This document shows positions 1 to 13,200 of a DNA stretch of 64,000 nucleotides, in pieces; position 1 is the first letter of the stretch, and each line of letters starts with the position of its first letter. The notes under the pieces were generated by a model. It did no database searches. It was not told the DNA's origin and saw nothing but the letters and a program-made list of their open reading frames with translations. Location of the stretch: positions 182,001 through 246,000 of the forward strand of contig CAJNDS010002154.1 of the NCBI GenBank assembly GCA_905221605.1. Direction: 5' to 3'. The DNA is from Symbiodinium natans. Taxonomy: Eukaryota > Sar > Dinophyceae > Suessiales > Symbiodiniaceae. A program made the position numbers and the translations under genes.

Positions 1-2350
1 ATTCAGGAGTCGGACGATGGCAACACGAAAACTAGCGGAATTGCTGAGAGGAAACCCTTCCGAAACTTACAAGTGTTCGCAGTCTATAGACCAAAAATTG
101 ATTACACGTTCATCTCCCAGGTCTCGTCCGCTGAATCTGAGCCATGTAGCCCACTCGGACTGTGGACATGATGCCAGGGCGGGAAGGGTACCTGATCCAT
201 CACTTGTGTTCTATTGCATGATGCGACCTCCGGCCGAAAAAAGTCAACCAGTCAACCGCATGGGTGTCCACGTTCCTGAACACGTTTAAGAGAAAAAACC
301 CGGACAGCAATTTCGGGGCACCCGAGAGAAGCACTGCAGCGCGCAGGTAAGGCGCGGCAACCTCGGCCGCGAACCCTCAGATTGCACAGCCGGGCTCTTT
401 ACGGCCTTTACGGATGTCGATCAGGAACTCTCGAACTCAACTTTCCAAGCCATGGCCATTGCAGAATGACAGTTGCACCCCCTTGCTGCTTGCTTGCTTC
501 ATCAGGTCACACGCGCACCCTGGCACCTAACAGTTCCCGAAAAGTCAATTTGCCAGGGAAGTTGCGGAAAACAAGCCTCGACCAGCCTGTCCTGGCGTTT
601 GCACTCTTATTTCGACCAACCAGCATGCGGCCTTATTTGTAGAGCTTTAAGAAATAAGGAAGTTGAATAGAGCATGGACAACAGAAATCACAGGAAGTGG
701 GATTCCAGAGCTCCTCTGTGGGCTGTCACAGGACCGGGCCCAGCACCTGCCAAAAACACAGGAGTGCGCAACCAAGTGCCAGCAGTTGCACCGCACAGCT
801 CGAAAATAAGAATGATGTTTGCGTCGGTCAAGTGCATGAGCGCTATTTTGAAAACCATCATTGGTGGTGCGGTGCAGGGGATTGCCTGCCATCATGTCTC
901 ATCGCTGAGGTCACGCAGACAATGGAGGTGTCTATGTTAAAAAGGTGGTTGTCTGCTTGAGGGTTTGTTTGTTGTTCATTAGCTTGTGTGTGTGGGTGTG
1001 TGGGTGTGAGCGTGTCCGCGTGTGTGTACGTGCGTGGTATGAGTGTGGCGCACATGGTCGTGAAATATTGCTACACGACCCGATGCCACCGTGACGGTCT
1101 TGCTATTTGAGAGTAGGCAGCTAGCAGCTTAAGAACTGGTATGAGACAGCCTGGAGTTCGGATCTGGCATGTTGAGGCTGGGGCATGATGGGCAAGGGTT
1201 CTACGGGGGGGTTGCTGAGCCACCCAAAAGCTTCCGGTGTGAATTGGTTTCGGTTGCAGTCGAACAAGGCAGGGCCTGACATGTGGCCTTCCGCGCACGC
1301 TCAGGCTGCATGCTTCGACTATGTCAGACTGCCCTGCAACTGGTTGATCCTGCATTTTAAGGCTCAGATGTCCCATTGCACCCGAGGGGTCTCTATGCTT
1401 CTCCTACTTGATGCCATCATCCCAGGGCTACAAGGGGCAACGACAGTTCAAGAGCTCGAAGCCACACAAGTCTGCTAGTCGTCTCCAAAGGTCCGAAGGA
1501 GTTGAAGGCGCGCGCTTTTTTTGGTCGAAACGATCCTAGTGATCCTAGTTCCCTGGGATGTAAGATCACATTGGTTGCGCTACATGTTGCCAAGTTGATG
1601 AAGCCACGGTTTCGCTATGGATCTCCATCCCAGTCCTTTCGTCTCCGTCCTATCTCTAGCAACACATGCCATGCAATGGAGACAGGTGTTGGCGAGGCGT
1701 TAAAATCGACGACTTGGCACAGCCATTTGGCCCGCTCATGTCGCAGCAAAATCCGGTTCAGGAACCTGCGGTATACATGTTTCACCATTGTCAAACCATT
1801 GCTGTCATGCAAGAGCCGTCAAAATATCTTGTACCCTGAGCTGCGTGCCTCAAGTTCAGGATTTCCCACAAGGCCTTCAAACCGACGAGAGGCTGCTCTC
1901 CGTGTCCTGACACTGGCACTTAGAAAATTTCAGGAAGTAGAAACGCTTTTTGAAAGTAGGCTAGCGTCCGCCATCAATGGCCGGCGCCTGTTCGTTCCGA
2001 CGGAGTCTTGACTGGCCTTGCTTGTGAACAGGCCCTGCCTGCCTTCACACGACAGACACGAATCTACCAGCCTAAGGCACATTGTTTGGGTTCTTCTTTG
2101 CTCAAAATTTGCTGGGCCTGTGGGCAGGCCGGGCAAAGAGGGGCTTTGTTGGATGCGTGGGAACGAGGGCTCGGGGCAGGCCGCGCGACGAGCATTGGGT
2201 CGGCCTCTGCCAAATTGTTCAAACCATTTTCTCCCAAGGGGCATGAGCCAAATGCGGCATGCCCCAGAGCTCTATAGCAATGTCTGTGGAAATCGTTGAA
2301 AAAAGTGCGAGCCCAGTGCGAAGGTCCTTCTTTCTTTATGGCCGGAGCCC
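1..2350. other. No supportable gene; one TG-rich microsatellite
   Basis: Open frames of 65-169 codons occur (for example plus strand 1502-2011 and minus strand 1615-1812) without motif or splice context. A TG/GTG-rich microsatellite lies at about 984-1040. Confidence 0.4.
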
Positions 2351-2360
2351 ACAAGCGCAG

Positions 2361-2530
2361 TTCTCTCTCTCTCTGTCTCACTCTTCGTTTTCTTCTTTTC
2401 TATCTTCTTTCTTCTTCTTCTACTTCTGCGCTGAGGGGGGGCGGCTGCGCCGGCCAGCAGGGGTTCGTGTCCGGTCACGCAAAGGACTCTGGTATGAAGG
2501 TGGACCCATTCCTTTCTTTCCTTCTATTCT
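2361..2530. repeat. Polypyrimidine tract with G-rich cassette
   Basis: CT/TTC repeats (about 2361-2428) are followed by a G-rich GGGGGGGCGGCTGCG block and another CTTT tract. Similar cassettes occur at about 4599-4770 and 28255-28500. Confidence 0.6.
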
Positions 2531-3154
2531 TTCTTCCTGTCTTGGGGCATGAGGGCGCAAGGCCACCGCACAGGCGCAGTCTGCGCGTTCGGCGTCTTGA
2601 AAGGCCAAGGCGAGGAGACAAGGTGGTCAGCGGGGCGATGTCCAGACCAACGTTGTCCATGACCGCCAGCCCCTCACCCCCTGCATGACCTCGCGTGCCC
2701 CCCTTGCGCTGTGGTTTAGGACCGGGCTGTCGCATATACACGATATTTACTGGAAAGACGTACCTGCACAGTCCGTACTATACACACAGCATCGACTGGT
2801 AGCGGGCAACAACAAACAAGAAGGCATGCAGCGCGTTTGGGGCAGTGAAACGTTTGCTCAGCAATTATGTTTAAAAAGGTGCAAAAACACGATGTTTTTG
2901 CATCTGGGCATGTTGGAAAAGTGGCGCATGTTCCTACTTTTCTGTATGGTTCGGAGAGCACTAACGTGGACATCCATCTTTTTTTTCGGTGTTTTTCCTG
3001 GTTGATTGAGCATCAAGGTAGCATCCGAAAATGTGCTTTTTCGCGTCCTCCGTATTCGGCTATTTTTGGTTGGAAGTCTTTGGAATTCAAATTGAGAGTT
3101 TTTGTTGCAGAACTATCTCGTTCTGTTGATGGTTGAGGGTTTTGGGCTACATGG

Positions 3155-3211
3155 CTTCAGGGGTTTAGGGAGTTTAGGGTTGAGGGTTTCGGGCTCTGGG
3201 CTGCACGGCAC

Positions 3212-3247
<36 letters not shown>

Positions 3248-3370
3248 CCCACCCGTTTCGCAAGCGTATACGGGGAAGAGGTCAGGCCTAGGTATCGCCA
3301 AAGTTCAGGTTGAAAAGGCACCAGGGGTTTAGGGTTGAGGGTTTAGGCTCCAAGCGTTTAGGGTTGAGGG
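3155..3370. repeat. Degenerate TTTAGGG-type units flanking a T32 tract
   Basis: Units such as GGTTTAGGG, GTTTAGGGTTGAGGG and TTTAGGC occur at about 3158-3200 and 3325-3370. Between them is an uninterrupted run of 32 T at 3216-3247. The tract could be a retroposon tail on the minus strand. Confidence 0.7.
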
Positions 3371-3990
3371 CGGACGTAATCATCGTGCGGGCATGGATGC
3401 TCTGGCCAGTCGCGCAGACTGGTAACACGGACGTTATCATCGTGCGGGCATGGATGCTCTGGCCAATCGCACGGACTGGAAAGAACACGGACGTTATCAT
3501 CGTGCGGGCATGGATGCTCTGGCCAATCGCACGGACTGGTAACACGGACGTCATCAGCGTGCGGGCATGGATGCTCTGGCCAATCGCACGGACTGGTAAC
3601 ATGGACGTAATCATCGTGCGGACATGGATGCTCTGGCCAATCGCACGGACTGGTAATAACACGGACGTTATCATCGTGCGGGCAGGGATGCTCCGGCCAG
3701 TCGCACGGACTGGTAACACGTGGCCAATCGCACGGACTGGTAACACGGACGTTATCATCGTGCGGGCATGGATGCTCTGGCCAATCGCACAGACTGGTAC
3801 ACGGATGTTATCATCGTGCGGGCATGGATGCTCTGGCCAATCGCACGGACTGGAAATAACACGGACGCTATCATCGTGCGGGCATGGATGCTCTGGCCAA
3901 TCGCACGGACTGGTAACACGGACGTTATCAGCGTGCGGGCATGGATGCTCTGGCCAGTCGCACGGACTGGTAACACGGACGTAATCATGC
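3371..3990. repeat. 57-bp minisatellite with an internal hairpin, about 10 units
   Basis: The unit begins GACGTTATCATCGTGCGGGC and ends CGGACTGGTAACACG. Most units are 57 bp; some are 60 bp with a 3-bp insertion near the end, and one has 56. One unit carries an extra 27-bp partial copy (about 3720-3745). Many units contain CCAGTC or CCAATC, five bases (GCACG), then GACTGG, a stem of six. Because 57 and 60 are multiples of three, long frames appear on both strands (19-residue repeats). They are unlikely to be genes. Confidence 0.9.
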
Positions 3991-4598
3991 TTCGAGCACG
4001 AAAATGTACACGTGGGGGCAAGTGAAGGACAACCCACGCAGGCCGATGCGTCATAGGTTTCCAGCGGACATGTGCGGAGCAAGGAGCGAGACCGGGATGC
4101 GAAGCGGAAGGCAAAAGGGCATGCGGAGGAGGCAACAGTAACAAGCCAAAACACCACGCAGGCCGACGCTTTCGAAGGGTGCCATGTGGAAAGACTGAAC
4201 GGTAGGCCGAAATAGGAAAATGGGACAGGTGCGAAAACATCGCTGCCCGCATAATTTCATAGCTTTTCGGCCACAAAAACAAAAGATTTCACCGGGAGAG
4301 CGCACGCGAAAACGCGGAAAACCCGATAGAAATGACTATCAGGAAGCAGAGGGCAGACCAAGAATCCAACAAAAGGCGAGAAAACCGAGGTTTCGCAAGG
4401 GTTTGGCAAGGGCGACCCAGAGGAAACACTGAAAATACCGATGAAAACGGCAAAGCGGACACGAAAAGGGATTGCACGAACTCGACGAACGTTCCACGGG
4501 CTCGAATGCGCCGCATGCCACAACAACACTTCATGCACCGGACCTCTTAGAAGGCACGCCCTAAACCCTGCACACAAACCCCCAGCCCCAGCATCCCT

Positions 4599-4770
4599 GC
4601 CTCTTTTCTCTCACTCTCTCTCTCTCTCTCTCTTTGCTTTGCTTTGCTCCGGGGCGTCTTCCCCTCTCTTTCTCCTTTTCTACACAGCGAAGAGGCCCCC
4701 AACTAACTCTCCCTCTCTCTCGCTCTCTTTTTTTTCTTTCCTTCCTTCCTTCTTTCTTTCTTTCTTGGGG
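4599..4770. repeat. Polypyrimidine microsatellite cluster
   Basis: (CT)n, CTTTG and TTCC/TTTC runs form an almost pure pyrimidine plus strand, interrupted by GGGGCG and GAAGAGGCCCCC blocks resembling the 2.4 and 28.3 kb cassettes. Confidence 0.8.
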
Positions 4771-6165
4771 CTTGGGGGTAAACTCTGTGTGAACAGGTGG
4801 AGGCAAACGGTGGGCTTTGGATACTCCTTGCAGGGTCTAGCAAGGCGTTTCGCCCCCTCTCCGCCACCAGCTTCGTCCTGGGCTCCCTTTGCCGACAAAC
4901 CAACAGGATTTGTTGAGGTGTCCTCGTTTGCAGAGAAGCGGCACTTGCAGTATGCCCTTGGCCTTCTCAACATAGCAGAACGTACAGCTTTGCCATGAAA
5001 ATTAGGGTTCGAAGATTCGAGCCATGCAAGGTCAGGTTGGGGAGCTCCAAAATAATACAGCATCTTCGTCGTCGTGGCGGTAGCGGTGCAAGCGGTGCCG
5101 TCACTGCTGGGCCGGCCATGGTTGCGAATATGTTTGTGAGTTGGTGCCTGTCATAATTCTGGTAGTCCGGCTTGCTGTCGGTGTGAGTCTTGGCTAGTGT
5201 TGCATTTGATGGCTGTGGTCATGAGAAAAACGGTTGACGTCTGTGCTGCGGAAGTACGCGGATGCAGTCATTTGTCAAAGTCCCAGTGTCAAAGAGAATT
5301 CTGTCCGAAGGAGTAGGAACAAAGCAAGGTCCGACATGTTTCCAGGTATCTTGCGCGCACGATGGTTCGCCCCCTGCTTTGCGTGCTCAAAGCATGATGA
5401 ACGTTCAGGATATACAGGATTGAGGCCTTTCCAGACCTGCAAGCTTGGCCTTGCAACCACATCGATCTGGGTTGGGTTGTAATTACTGACCGGCACATGT
5501 CAACTTCTCCTCATCCTCCGAACTCTCGTCGTGATCGTGGTCGAAACCTGAGTGAGCACAGCATAGCACGGCTGCAGGGGCTACGGCTGAACATCTGCCT
5601 GCCCACTGCACACGCTGAGTGCCTAAAACTCCTTGTCGTGGCGTGTCTCACAGCTGTGCCTGCTGCTTCCACTGAGCTCCTGGCACATTCGCGCCACGAA
5701 AGGGTCGTAGTCCAGCTTCTCACGATCAGTGTGACCAGGCTGCCTTGACATGTCACTCTAAACCGACGGACAGGGTGGTAGGAAGCTGCCTGCAAACTGA
5801 GTTCAAAAAGGAAAGTGAAAGCGATTAGCTCTGCGGACTAAGTCTAAGTAGGACTGCAGCCGGTAGATGATGAGGTGGTGAATGCTGAATGTCGGACCTC
5901 AGGCGCTTGAAGATGTACCGCCGTAGTCTTGTCAGGTTGCCTTTCGATCTGAATAGCGGCCCGAAGCAGCTGGGCAGCTGGCACAGAAATTCAGAAAGGC
6001 CGGACAGAAACACCAGGGGCGACAAGGCAAGGAAAATGATCAGCCTGCATATGCTGGAGTCCAGGGACTCTAGTCCATGCCGCGCGCTCGTGATATCTCG
6101 TGAGACTAAGTATGCGCTCTAAGGATGCGACGACACCAGGAAGTCTCTGAACATGCAAAGCGCAT
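4771..6165. other. No supportable gene
   Basis: Only short open frames; no repeat of note. A minus-strand frame at 5825-6025 has protein-like composition but no context. Confidence 0.35.
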
Positions 6166-6169
6166 CCAG

Positions 6170-6615
6170 CCTGAGTTTAAACATTAAACGGTTTAAGCTG
6201 TCAAATGCTTAAACGCACACATGTTTAAACATGTGTTTAAACACATGTTCCAACATAAACATAAACACACAGTGGCTGCAACCAGTACGCGTTTTGGGGT
6301 TTTGAGGCTTTGGGAGCTTTGGGTTAGGGTTTAGTTTAGGGTCCAGGGACCCTCGCTCCCAACCCTCCGAAAACTTACACCCAACCTCGGGAACTGACAC
6401 TCCGAAGCTTAGGGCTTCACAAGGTTTAGGCTCTCAATGTTTCAGCTCCAGGGTTTTGCAGAGCACCAATAATAAGCATGTCTGAACGCCCAGGAGCCCC
6501 ACCAAATGGTGTTTAAACGTTGAGCCTTGCGAACTGCTTAAACTGTTTGAGTTGTTTAAGGGCTCCAAAGCCCGAACTCTGCTCAACCTGTTTAAACGCC
6601 TAAAATGTTTTAAAC
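6170..6615. repeat. TTTAAAC-rich cluster with overlapping 20- and 22-bp perfect palindromes
   Basis: ACACATGTTTAAACATGTGT (6217-6236) and a 22-bp palindrome at 6228-6249 centred on GTTTAAAC overlap each other. TTTAAAC or CTTAAAC recur at about 6175-6215 and 6510-6612. A TTTAGGG-type stretch (about 6296-6345) lies between. Confidence 0.75.
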
Positions 6616-8589
6616 GATGTTTGTTTTTTCAAACGTGCTTGGCCCGCCCCTACTTGACATGGAACAGTGCCAACACTTCCTGGTTGCCATAAAAAAGAAG
6701 CGGGAACATGAGTTCGAACGCTGCAAAGTGTGCCAACTCTCCGATAGAACGCACGAAGTGGATGCGTCCAAGTGCGAAGAAGCATCGAAATGCGTCCCTG
6801 CCACGTTTTCGCGCCGAGCATGCAAGGGGAGTGTGGCGCAAGCGTGGTTGTGACCATGGAATGCGCGCGGGGCCGGTAAGACGACGCGCGGGCGGCCCGG
6901 TCGCCGCGAGAATTGCAGTGCCTAAGCCTGCCGCCTTCACGGGCCTGGCGCCCGCGGACACCGCAACCTAGGCCTCACGTTCGCATAAAACAAGTTCAGC
7001 CAGCCCCAGTAAGATAACCAGAATGGTTTTCTGAATACTTCGGAGCTCATGTTTCCTGGTTCTTTGAACTTATCTTTCTGAATTGGCCCTCTGCTTTCGC
7101 AAGCCCCCTCTCGCTCTCCCTCGCTCTGCAAGCCCACACTATGACTAGCGCTGGGCACATAGTTTTGGTCACAAACAAAGTCGGAAGTATGCAGAAGCGT
7201 ACTGAGCCGCGGCTCCTGAGTCCTTTGGCGGCTTGGTAAGGTTGTGGCCAGAGTTCCAGGGGACGGCCGACAGCACCCAGGCGCTCGAAACACCAACTGC
7301 GGATGGCAGTCATGGCCTTGGCCACATTCTAAAAACTCCGATCAGAAGCTGAACAAATGCTGACACGTGATGGACGAGATTGCACATTGCCCCGAAGCTG
7401 TCTGCGCTGGCGTAACAGCTCTAAACTTGTTTTGGCAAGGCGTGCCCAAACGTACCAGGCTCAGGGTTTGAGCTGTTGTCTCGACGCAGCCGCTATCGGC
7501 ACAACATTGGGGATGGACGAGTTCTCGCACACTTCCTTAGTACCGCCTGCATGCCCCGCACCAGCACGAGCACAACCTTTTTGCGTCTGAAACAACTACT
7601 AGTAAAAAGGGCTTTCATGGGTTCTCCAACTCTATATCTAAATCCCAAACCCAAAGCCCACAACCACACCACAGGCGAGGGTCCATGGGTAATAGCGCAT
7701 GTCGCAATTTCCGGGAAAGAACTAGCAAGGGTCGAGCAGGAGTCGACAACTTTAGAGGGGCTATTGACCCGCGGCACAGTCCTGCTTGGGCTCCATTCTT
7801 TTGTGGCGGATTGGTTGATATTGGTTGCCTTTGCGTTGAAGTGCCGTTCCTTGCTTTTACTATGGGGCTGATGCTAGCTTGCTACCTCAAGACGTGCTCA
7901 CTTGTCAACGCCTGTATGGGGCCATGGCCAATCCAACACACAGTCGGAGCCAGAACATCTTCAACAGGAAGGCCAACATACAGGCCTTCATGCATGTCAA
8001 TTTCTATCGACCTTCACGCCAACATCTCAGCAAAGTGCAGCATGTTGTGAAAAGGGGCATGCTGCTGTGCATGATGGTCGCACAGATGCGTGCAGGGTTC
8101 AATATGGTTCAATGCGTGCCAGCCTTTTTCCAGCCCAGGGATGCAACCTTGGTTGATTCAAGCCAAGTCGGGTTGCAGAGCAGGATGCCAATAAGCCTAG
8201 ACGTCCCAGCATCTCCCAGCCCTTAACTTCCGTGAGGCACTCGCCCTGGGGCCCTGTGTTTGCCAATGCAGCCGAGAAACCCACTGCAAGGGGGGAACGG
8301 TCTCCAGCACTGTTAAGGCCGTGACAATGACGGACACCAGTATCAAGGGACACCTTTTTCCAATGTGCAAATGCTAAGGGGGATTCAGGGTGCCGGGCAG
8401 GACTTCCTTGCCAGGCCAGCCTTCGTGGGCAGCTTGAGGCCGTCTCTGCCTCATGCACGTGGGCCGCAAAGCATTCACGAAGCACTCGCGAGGCACCCGG
8501 CATTCCAAGAAGCTAAGTGCAATCTGGCGGCTTGAGAGGTCGAAAGTGCCTGACACACGTGTTCCACTAGACATGCGCATGCTGAACCA
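6616..8589. other. No supportable gene
   Basis: The minus-strand frame at 7047-7325 (KAMTAIRSWCFERLGAVGRP) is protein-like but isolated. Nothing else is supportable. Confidence 0.35.
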
Positions 8590-8705
8590 AGATAACGTTG
8601 CTGCCAACCGTCTGCTCTTCTTGCTGCGGCAGGCAGAAGCCTCGTAGGTCTCTTCGCTTGAAGAATCGCTGCTCTTCGAGGCTCCTTTGCCACGAAGAAA
8701 ATGCA
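8590..8705 (-). CDS. Possible acidic Ser-rich exon
   Basis: The minus strand encodes GASKSSDSSSEETYEA followed by the basic SKKSRRLAAT. The composition is typical of a disordered, phosphorylatable region. No neighbouring exon could be tied to it. Chance cannot be excluded. Confidence 0.25.
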
Positions 8706-8709
8706 TGGA

Positions 8710-10285
8710 CACGCCCGAACCGAGAGCTCAGCAATTGAAGGCTTGACAATGCGATGGCACTAAACTAAGGCCCAGCGGCTCATCCAACAGTTTGCCACAG
8801 CACCAAAACCTTGTGCAGTACTGTATGCACACACTTCCAAGGCTTTTCGCAGCTTTCCCATATTGCACATCCCGGCACAGCCTAGGATGGAATTGAGAAG
8901 GTCTTGCTTGCATGTGGTGTCTTGCCCGTCTTCTACACTCCCAGCACCGTCAAACTACTTGTATCTTGTTGGAACGAGGCAATGACGCAGCATTACAACC
9001 TTAGCTTCGGCACCTGCGTGCCTGATCTCCCATGAGCCTCGACTCTAGAAGCCAGCGCCAGGCCTGATACCAGGACGCAGAACAGCAGCGGGGTGATGAC
9101 CTGACAGATTCTCGGAGCAACTGGGGAGAAGGTCCACGTGACTAGGTGCATTTATGGTGACCTCCTGCCCTATGAGAACATCGCATGACTCTGACAAGAG
9201 TGACCTGTCACTGTCCGTTTCTGCCAGATGCAGGTCTTGTACTCCCTGGCGAAGATGGCTTCATCCGCGACCGAAAACTTTTTTCGGAAGTCGTACAAGG
9301 CGGACAACAAGACATTGTCTGTGCCGCACATCCTCGCCATCATTCGGGGACAAGTACCAGTAAGTACCAGTAAGTACCAAACATGACCAAAGAGGACCTG
9401 AACGATCTACCTGGTCGCATCCACCCCACAAACTCTAGACAACCCTATCCTTGGAGCTAGTAAGAAGAGATTGCTATGCTGTGCTGTGGTCTGCAGAAGT
9501 TGATGCATAGCACTCAAAGTGGATCTCGACCAGGGGCTGACAAAATGCATGACCCCATCCAGCTCAGCTCCGACTATACGGAGTGAACGGACGAACCATC
9601 AAGCCTAGGGCCCACAGCTTCCCAGCTTTCAGCTAAGCAATCCAAGCAGAGATACTTTAGCTTGTGCAAGCTGCTCGGCGAGAGCCTCACGGCTGGATGG
9701 CTGCACCGAGGCCAATGTCGAAAATATGCTTACAGTGGCCCGTGGGCAAGTGGCTCGCAGCATCCCGGTCCCTACGTCCTCCAGTCATGTCAACAGCATC
9801 AATCAGCATCACCGGCAACAGGATTCCCTGTTCCACAAGCCCTCTGTGCCCAAACAGTGCGTACGGCCAAACTGTCCTGTTTAGGTGTAGGCCGTTCGTT
9901 CCAGCAGGTTCACACCTGCTTCAGGTAGTTGCTGGAAGGGCGAAAAAGCAAACTGGGTTTGTGATCGAAATCCGATCAACAGGTAATGCGTCCGCGTGAG
10001 GATCCGGGCTTCGCTGCTAGCATGTGCGTGCATGTGCTTGATAAGGTATGCGCCTGCGGACAAAAGACGACAGCATTGCTCCTACTATGCCTTCACCCAT
10101 TGCTGCAGCCCAGCCTACTACACTATAGGACTTCATAATACTTCATATGCAGGACATCGTTCATCATGCGACTGCAAAACCTGTGTGCCAGCCAAAGCTA
10201 GCAAACCGTTGAGAATGTGAGGTCTCACCAAGTGGCATTCTAGCCACACCACTGACACACAGCAGCGTGCATCATAGCTGGTCAT
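8710..10285. other. No clear gene
   Basis: A plus-strand segment at about 9225-9355 encodes LVLPGEDGFIRDRKLFSEVV and could be an exon on the minority strand. A 10-bp AGTACCAGTA direct repeat sits at about 9353-9380. Confidence 0.3.
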
Positions 10286-10289
10286 GGCT

Positions 10290-13200
10290 CTGTGCAGTGT
10301 GGCCTTCGCTTTGCGGAGCCTCACTGCAGATTCATCGGACAATGCCGGATGCAGCTCGACGGCTCAATTCACACTTGCAGTAGTAGCTGCTGTGTTTGTG
10401 GATCTGGTCCGTCACAGATACCGGCGACCGAGCGGTGAGTTCGCTGCTGTTCGCAACTTGGCTTTCGCTGAAACACCTCCCTACCATGTTTGCATAAAGG
10501 CGTGCCACCTACCCCACAAGTCTTCCCATCGGCTGTTCACCTCGAGAAAGCCAAGCAAGCTTCGGTTCGGCCAGTGGAGCACACATTTTGCTGGAAGACT
10601 TGAAAATGCAAGCGGCCATTGCGCCCATCAAGGGCTCAACCCGCCTGATGGCAAAAGTCTGCTCCTCCATTGTCGCCTCACCTAAAAATCCAGAATTAAA
10701 TATCACAATTACCCACGCTCCGCACGCTCTCGTCCAGAGCTTCGGCGCTGTGAGTTGCTCCTTGTGGGGTTCTCTGGTGGCACCAAGGCGGTGCTCGGAG
10801 TCTGTGGCGGCGCCTCGGACACATTCTTCAATTCTTCAAGTCTCGGAACTAGCCAGGGCAGAAACAAAGCAGAAGCGTGCGTGATGTGTCGTTGTCTATG
10901 CAGGTCTTGCAAAGCATTCGCAGCCGTGGGCAGATCTGAGCAGGCCTTCTCAGCCTTCTCAGGCTTCTCCGCAACAGGCGCGAAACGCGTCGTCAAGTCA
11001 CCAAGCTGGGTCTGCAAGCCTGAAAAACACATGCTCTACCATGTTCGGCAAATGTTGTTTGCAAGTTTAAGATTCGCATAGATGCCTACACAGCAGCTTA
11101 CAATATGAATATCACTATATAAAATCATAAACGCAACAACACATTAAAGGGCCGGGTGGCTCTGCTGTGTATCCTTCACCTCACGCATGACCTGCCGACG
11201 GGCAGCATTCCCATAGTCGCCCTTCCCTATCCACGCTGCTCTTCATCTTCCTCTCATCATCCCTCTGAAGAAAAGGGAAGAAGAACAAACATCCGGAAGG
11301 TGGTTCTCCATGGGCCTCTTCGACCACTTGCGTTTGGTGATTTGTCAACCTCGCATTTCACAGCCACCCACACGCCAACGACCACCGAGGCAATGCACGG
11401 AATTGTTCTAAGAAAAGAGAAGCTCAAGAGCGAGAGAGAGAGGGAGAGAAACGGAGAGGCATCAATTTTCGTATTTGCGAACAGCTGCAACCTCATGTCA
11501 TGCTCTCAGATGCGAGGTGCCTCTCTTCGATCTGTGCCAACTCCTTCTTGATGGACTCCGTGCTGCTTCCTGCACACAGAGAGATCATAAATCAGAGCAG
11601 TTGGCATGCACTACTGTATGGCTGAAGATCTGCTGGCGATGTGACTCACACTTGTACATGCAGGAGACTGAAATGCTGTCAAACTGCTGCCGCTGCCGTG
11701 CGTCTCCAAACGAGCAGCACTCTCCTTCTCAAGTTGCACATCTGAAGATACAGCTGATAGCTTCCATCGGCACTGCACTGTGATGATGCCTTGTCTGGCT
11801 CCAACACTTTTGGGTGTTCAATGGTGTTCATTGTCGGTGTGGCACTAACCACCGGTGAGCTCAGGCGTGGGGCACTCAAAGGGCCTACGCTTGTGGACCA
11901 GTCCTCCAAGCGCTCCACCATGTTCTCCACAGCTGCGCGGAAGCTTCCCTCGGTCAGTTTAGGATTTTGTGTCTTGCAACTTGCGAGACCTCGGAAGAAT
12001 TTGACGTCGTGAACAGTATGAAGTCATTACAAGCCATGCGTCTGTGTCGTTGCCTTGCGCCTTGGTGAGCTCCTCGGCAACAATGCCGCGCAGCTCTTGG
12101 GCGGTGCCGGAGTCAAGGCCTGCTATGTCACGGTGTGTCAAAGCCTGTAGGTCTGAGGTACCGTCTCCACACTATAAGAAGTGACATGCTGATCGGTTGC
12201 TTCTGTTCCATTCATGAATTACCTTTATCTGCATATGGTTCGTGCAGTTCTCGCAATAATTGTTGTGTCTGTCGACCTCGAGCTCCCTCCCGCCATCTTT
12301 CCTACTGGTAGCTGCCGTCAAGGTCGCCTCGTATCGCTTGCAAACTGTCGGCGTTGGTCTGGATTCCGTCGTTTGCATTTGTCAAGAGATCCATGATCAT
12401 GAGGTTCCTTGGCTCATGCACAAGGGCGAATTGCCTGTGTAAAGAAAACTGAACTTGAAGCACAGATTCTGGCGTCGGACGTCTGTCATGCGCTCCTGAG
12501 CTCATAGAATGAACAACATTCTGGTGTCCGAGGCTGCTGGTTTCTTCTACGCACGCGCTGGGGACCTTGCAACCCTGTCCTACTGCTCTTATATTAACTG
12601 AGTTAATGATTAGAGCGACAGCTGCTGGCAAAGAGTCGTCAAGGATAGCAGCAGAACGCTCGGTGGCAACCACCGTGGCACTGCCTCAGAGGGCAGACAT
12701 CTCCCGTTTCTCGGGTCTTTTCTCAGCCTGTCCAGCCCTATGACCTCTTCAACATCATGCATGCAGGAGCCATTCCTAGCGAACATGACCCGCCAAACTC
12801 AACACCATGCCGCTCTGTTCATGCACGGTGGTCAGCTCATCCTTGAGGGTGGCCAAGACAGACTCAGAACTAACCTCATTCGCCAGGTACATCCATTCAG
12901 CTTTCGGGTGCGACTGGCGAATGCAATCCCCAAGCCTGGAATATTGCGCAACTGAACTCTCAGAGTGTCTACACTTCACTTGTCAATTAGGAGGCTGCGG
13001 ACCTTCAACTTAAAAACCTTGAAGCCTGCCTGACGCCAGTGCCAGTGCCAACAAAGAGATCCATGGAGTAGGTGGGTCGTGCGGGCTGCGCTCTGCGTGT
13101 AATCATGAAGCAATTTCACATCAGGGCTGGCCCTGCACCCAGCTAAGTCCTAAACGCATGCAGGGCTCCAAGAACAGCGAGTCAAGAGTACAAGTGCCGT

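Noticed and set aside
3288-4282. Repeat proteins of 175-289 codons on both strands
   Set aside because: Created by a 57-bp minisatellite whose length is a multiple of three; a 56-bp unit breaks the frame.
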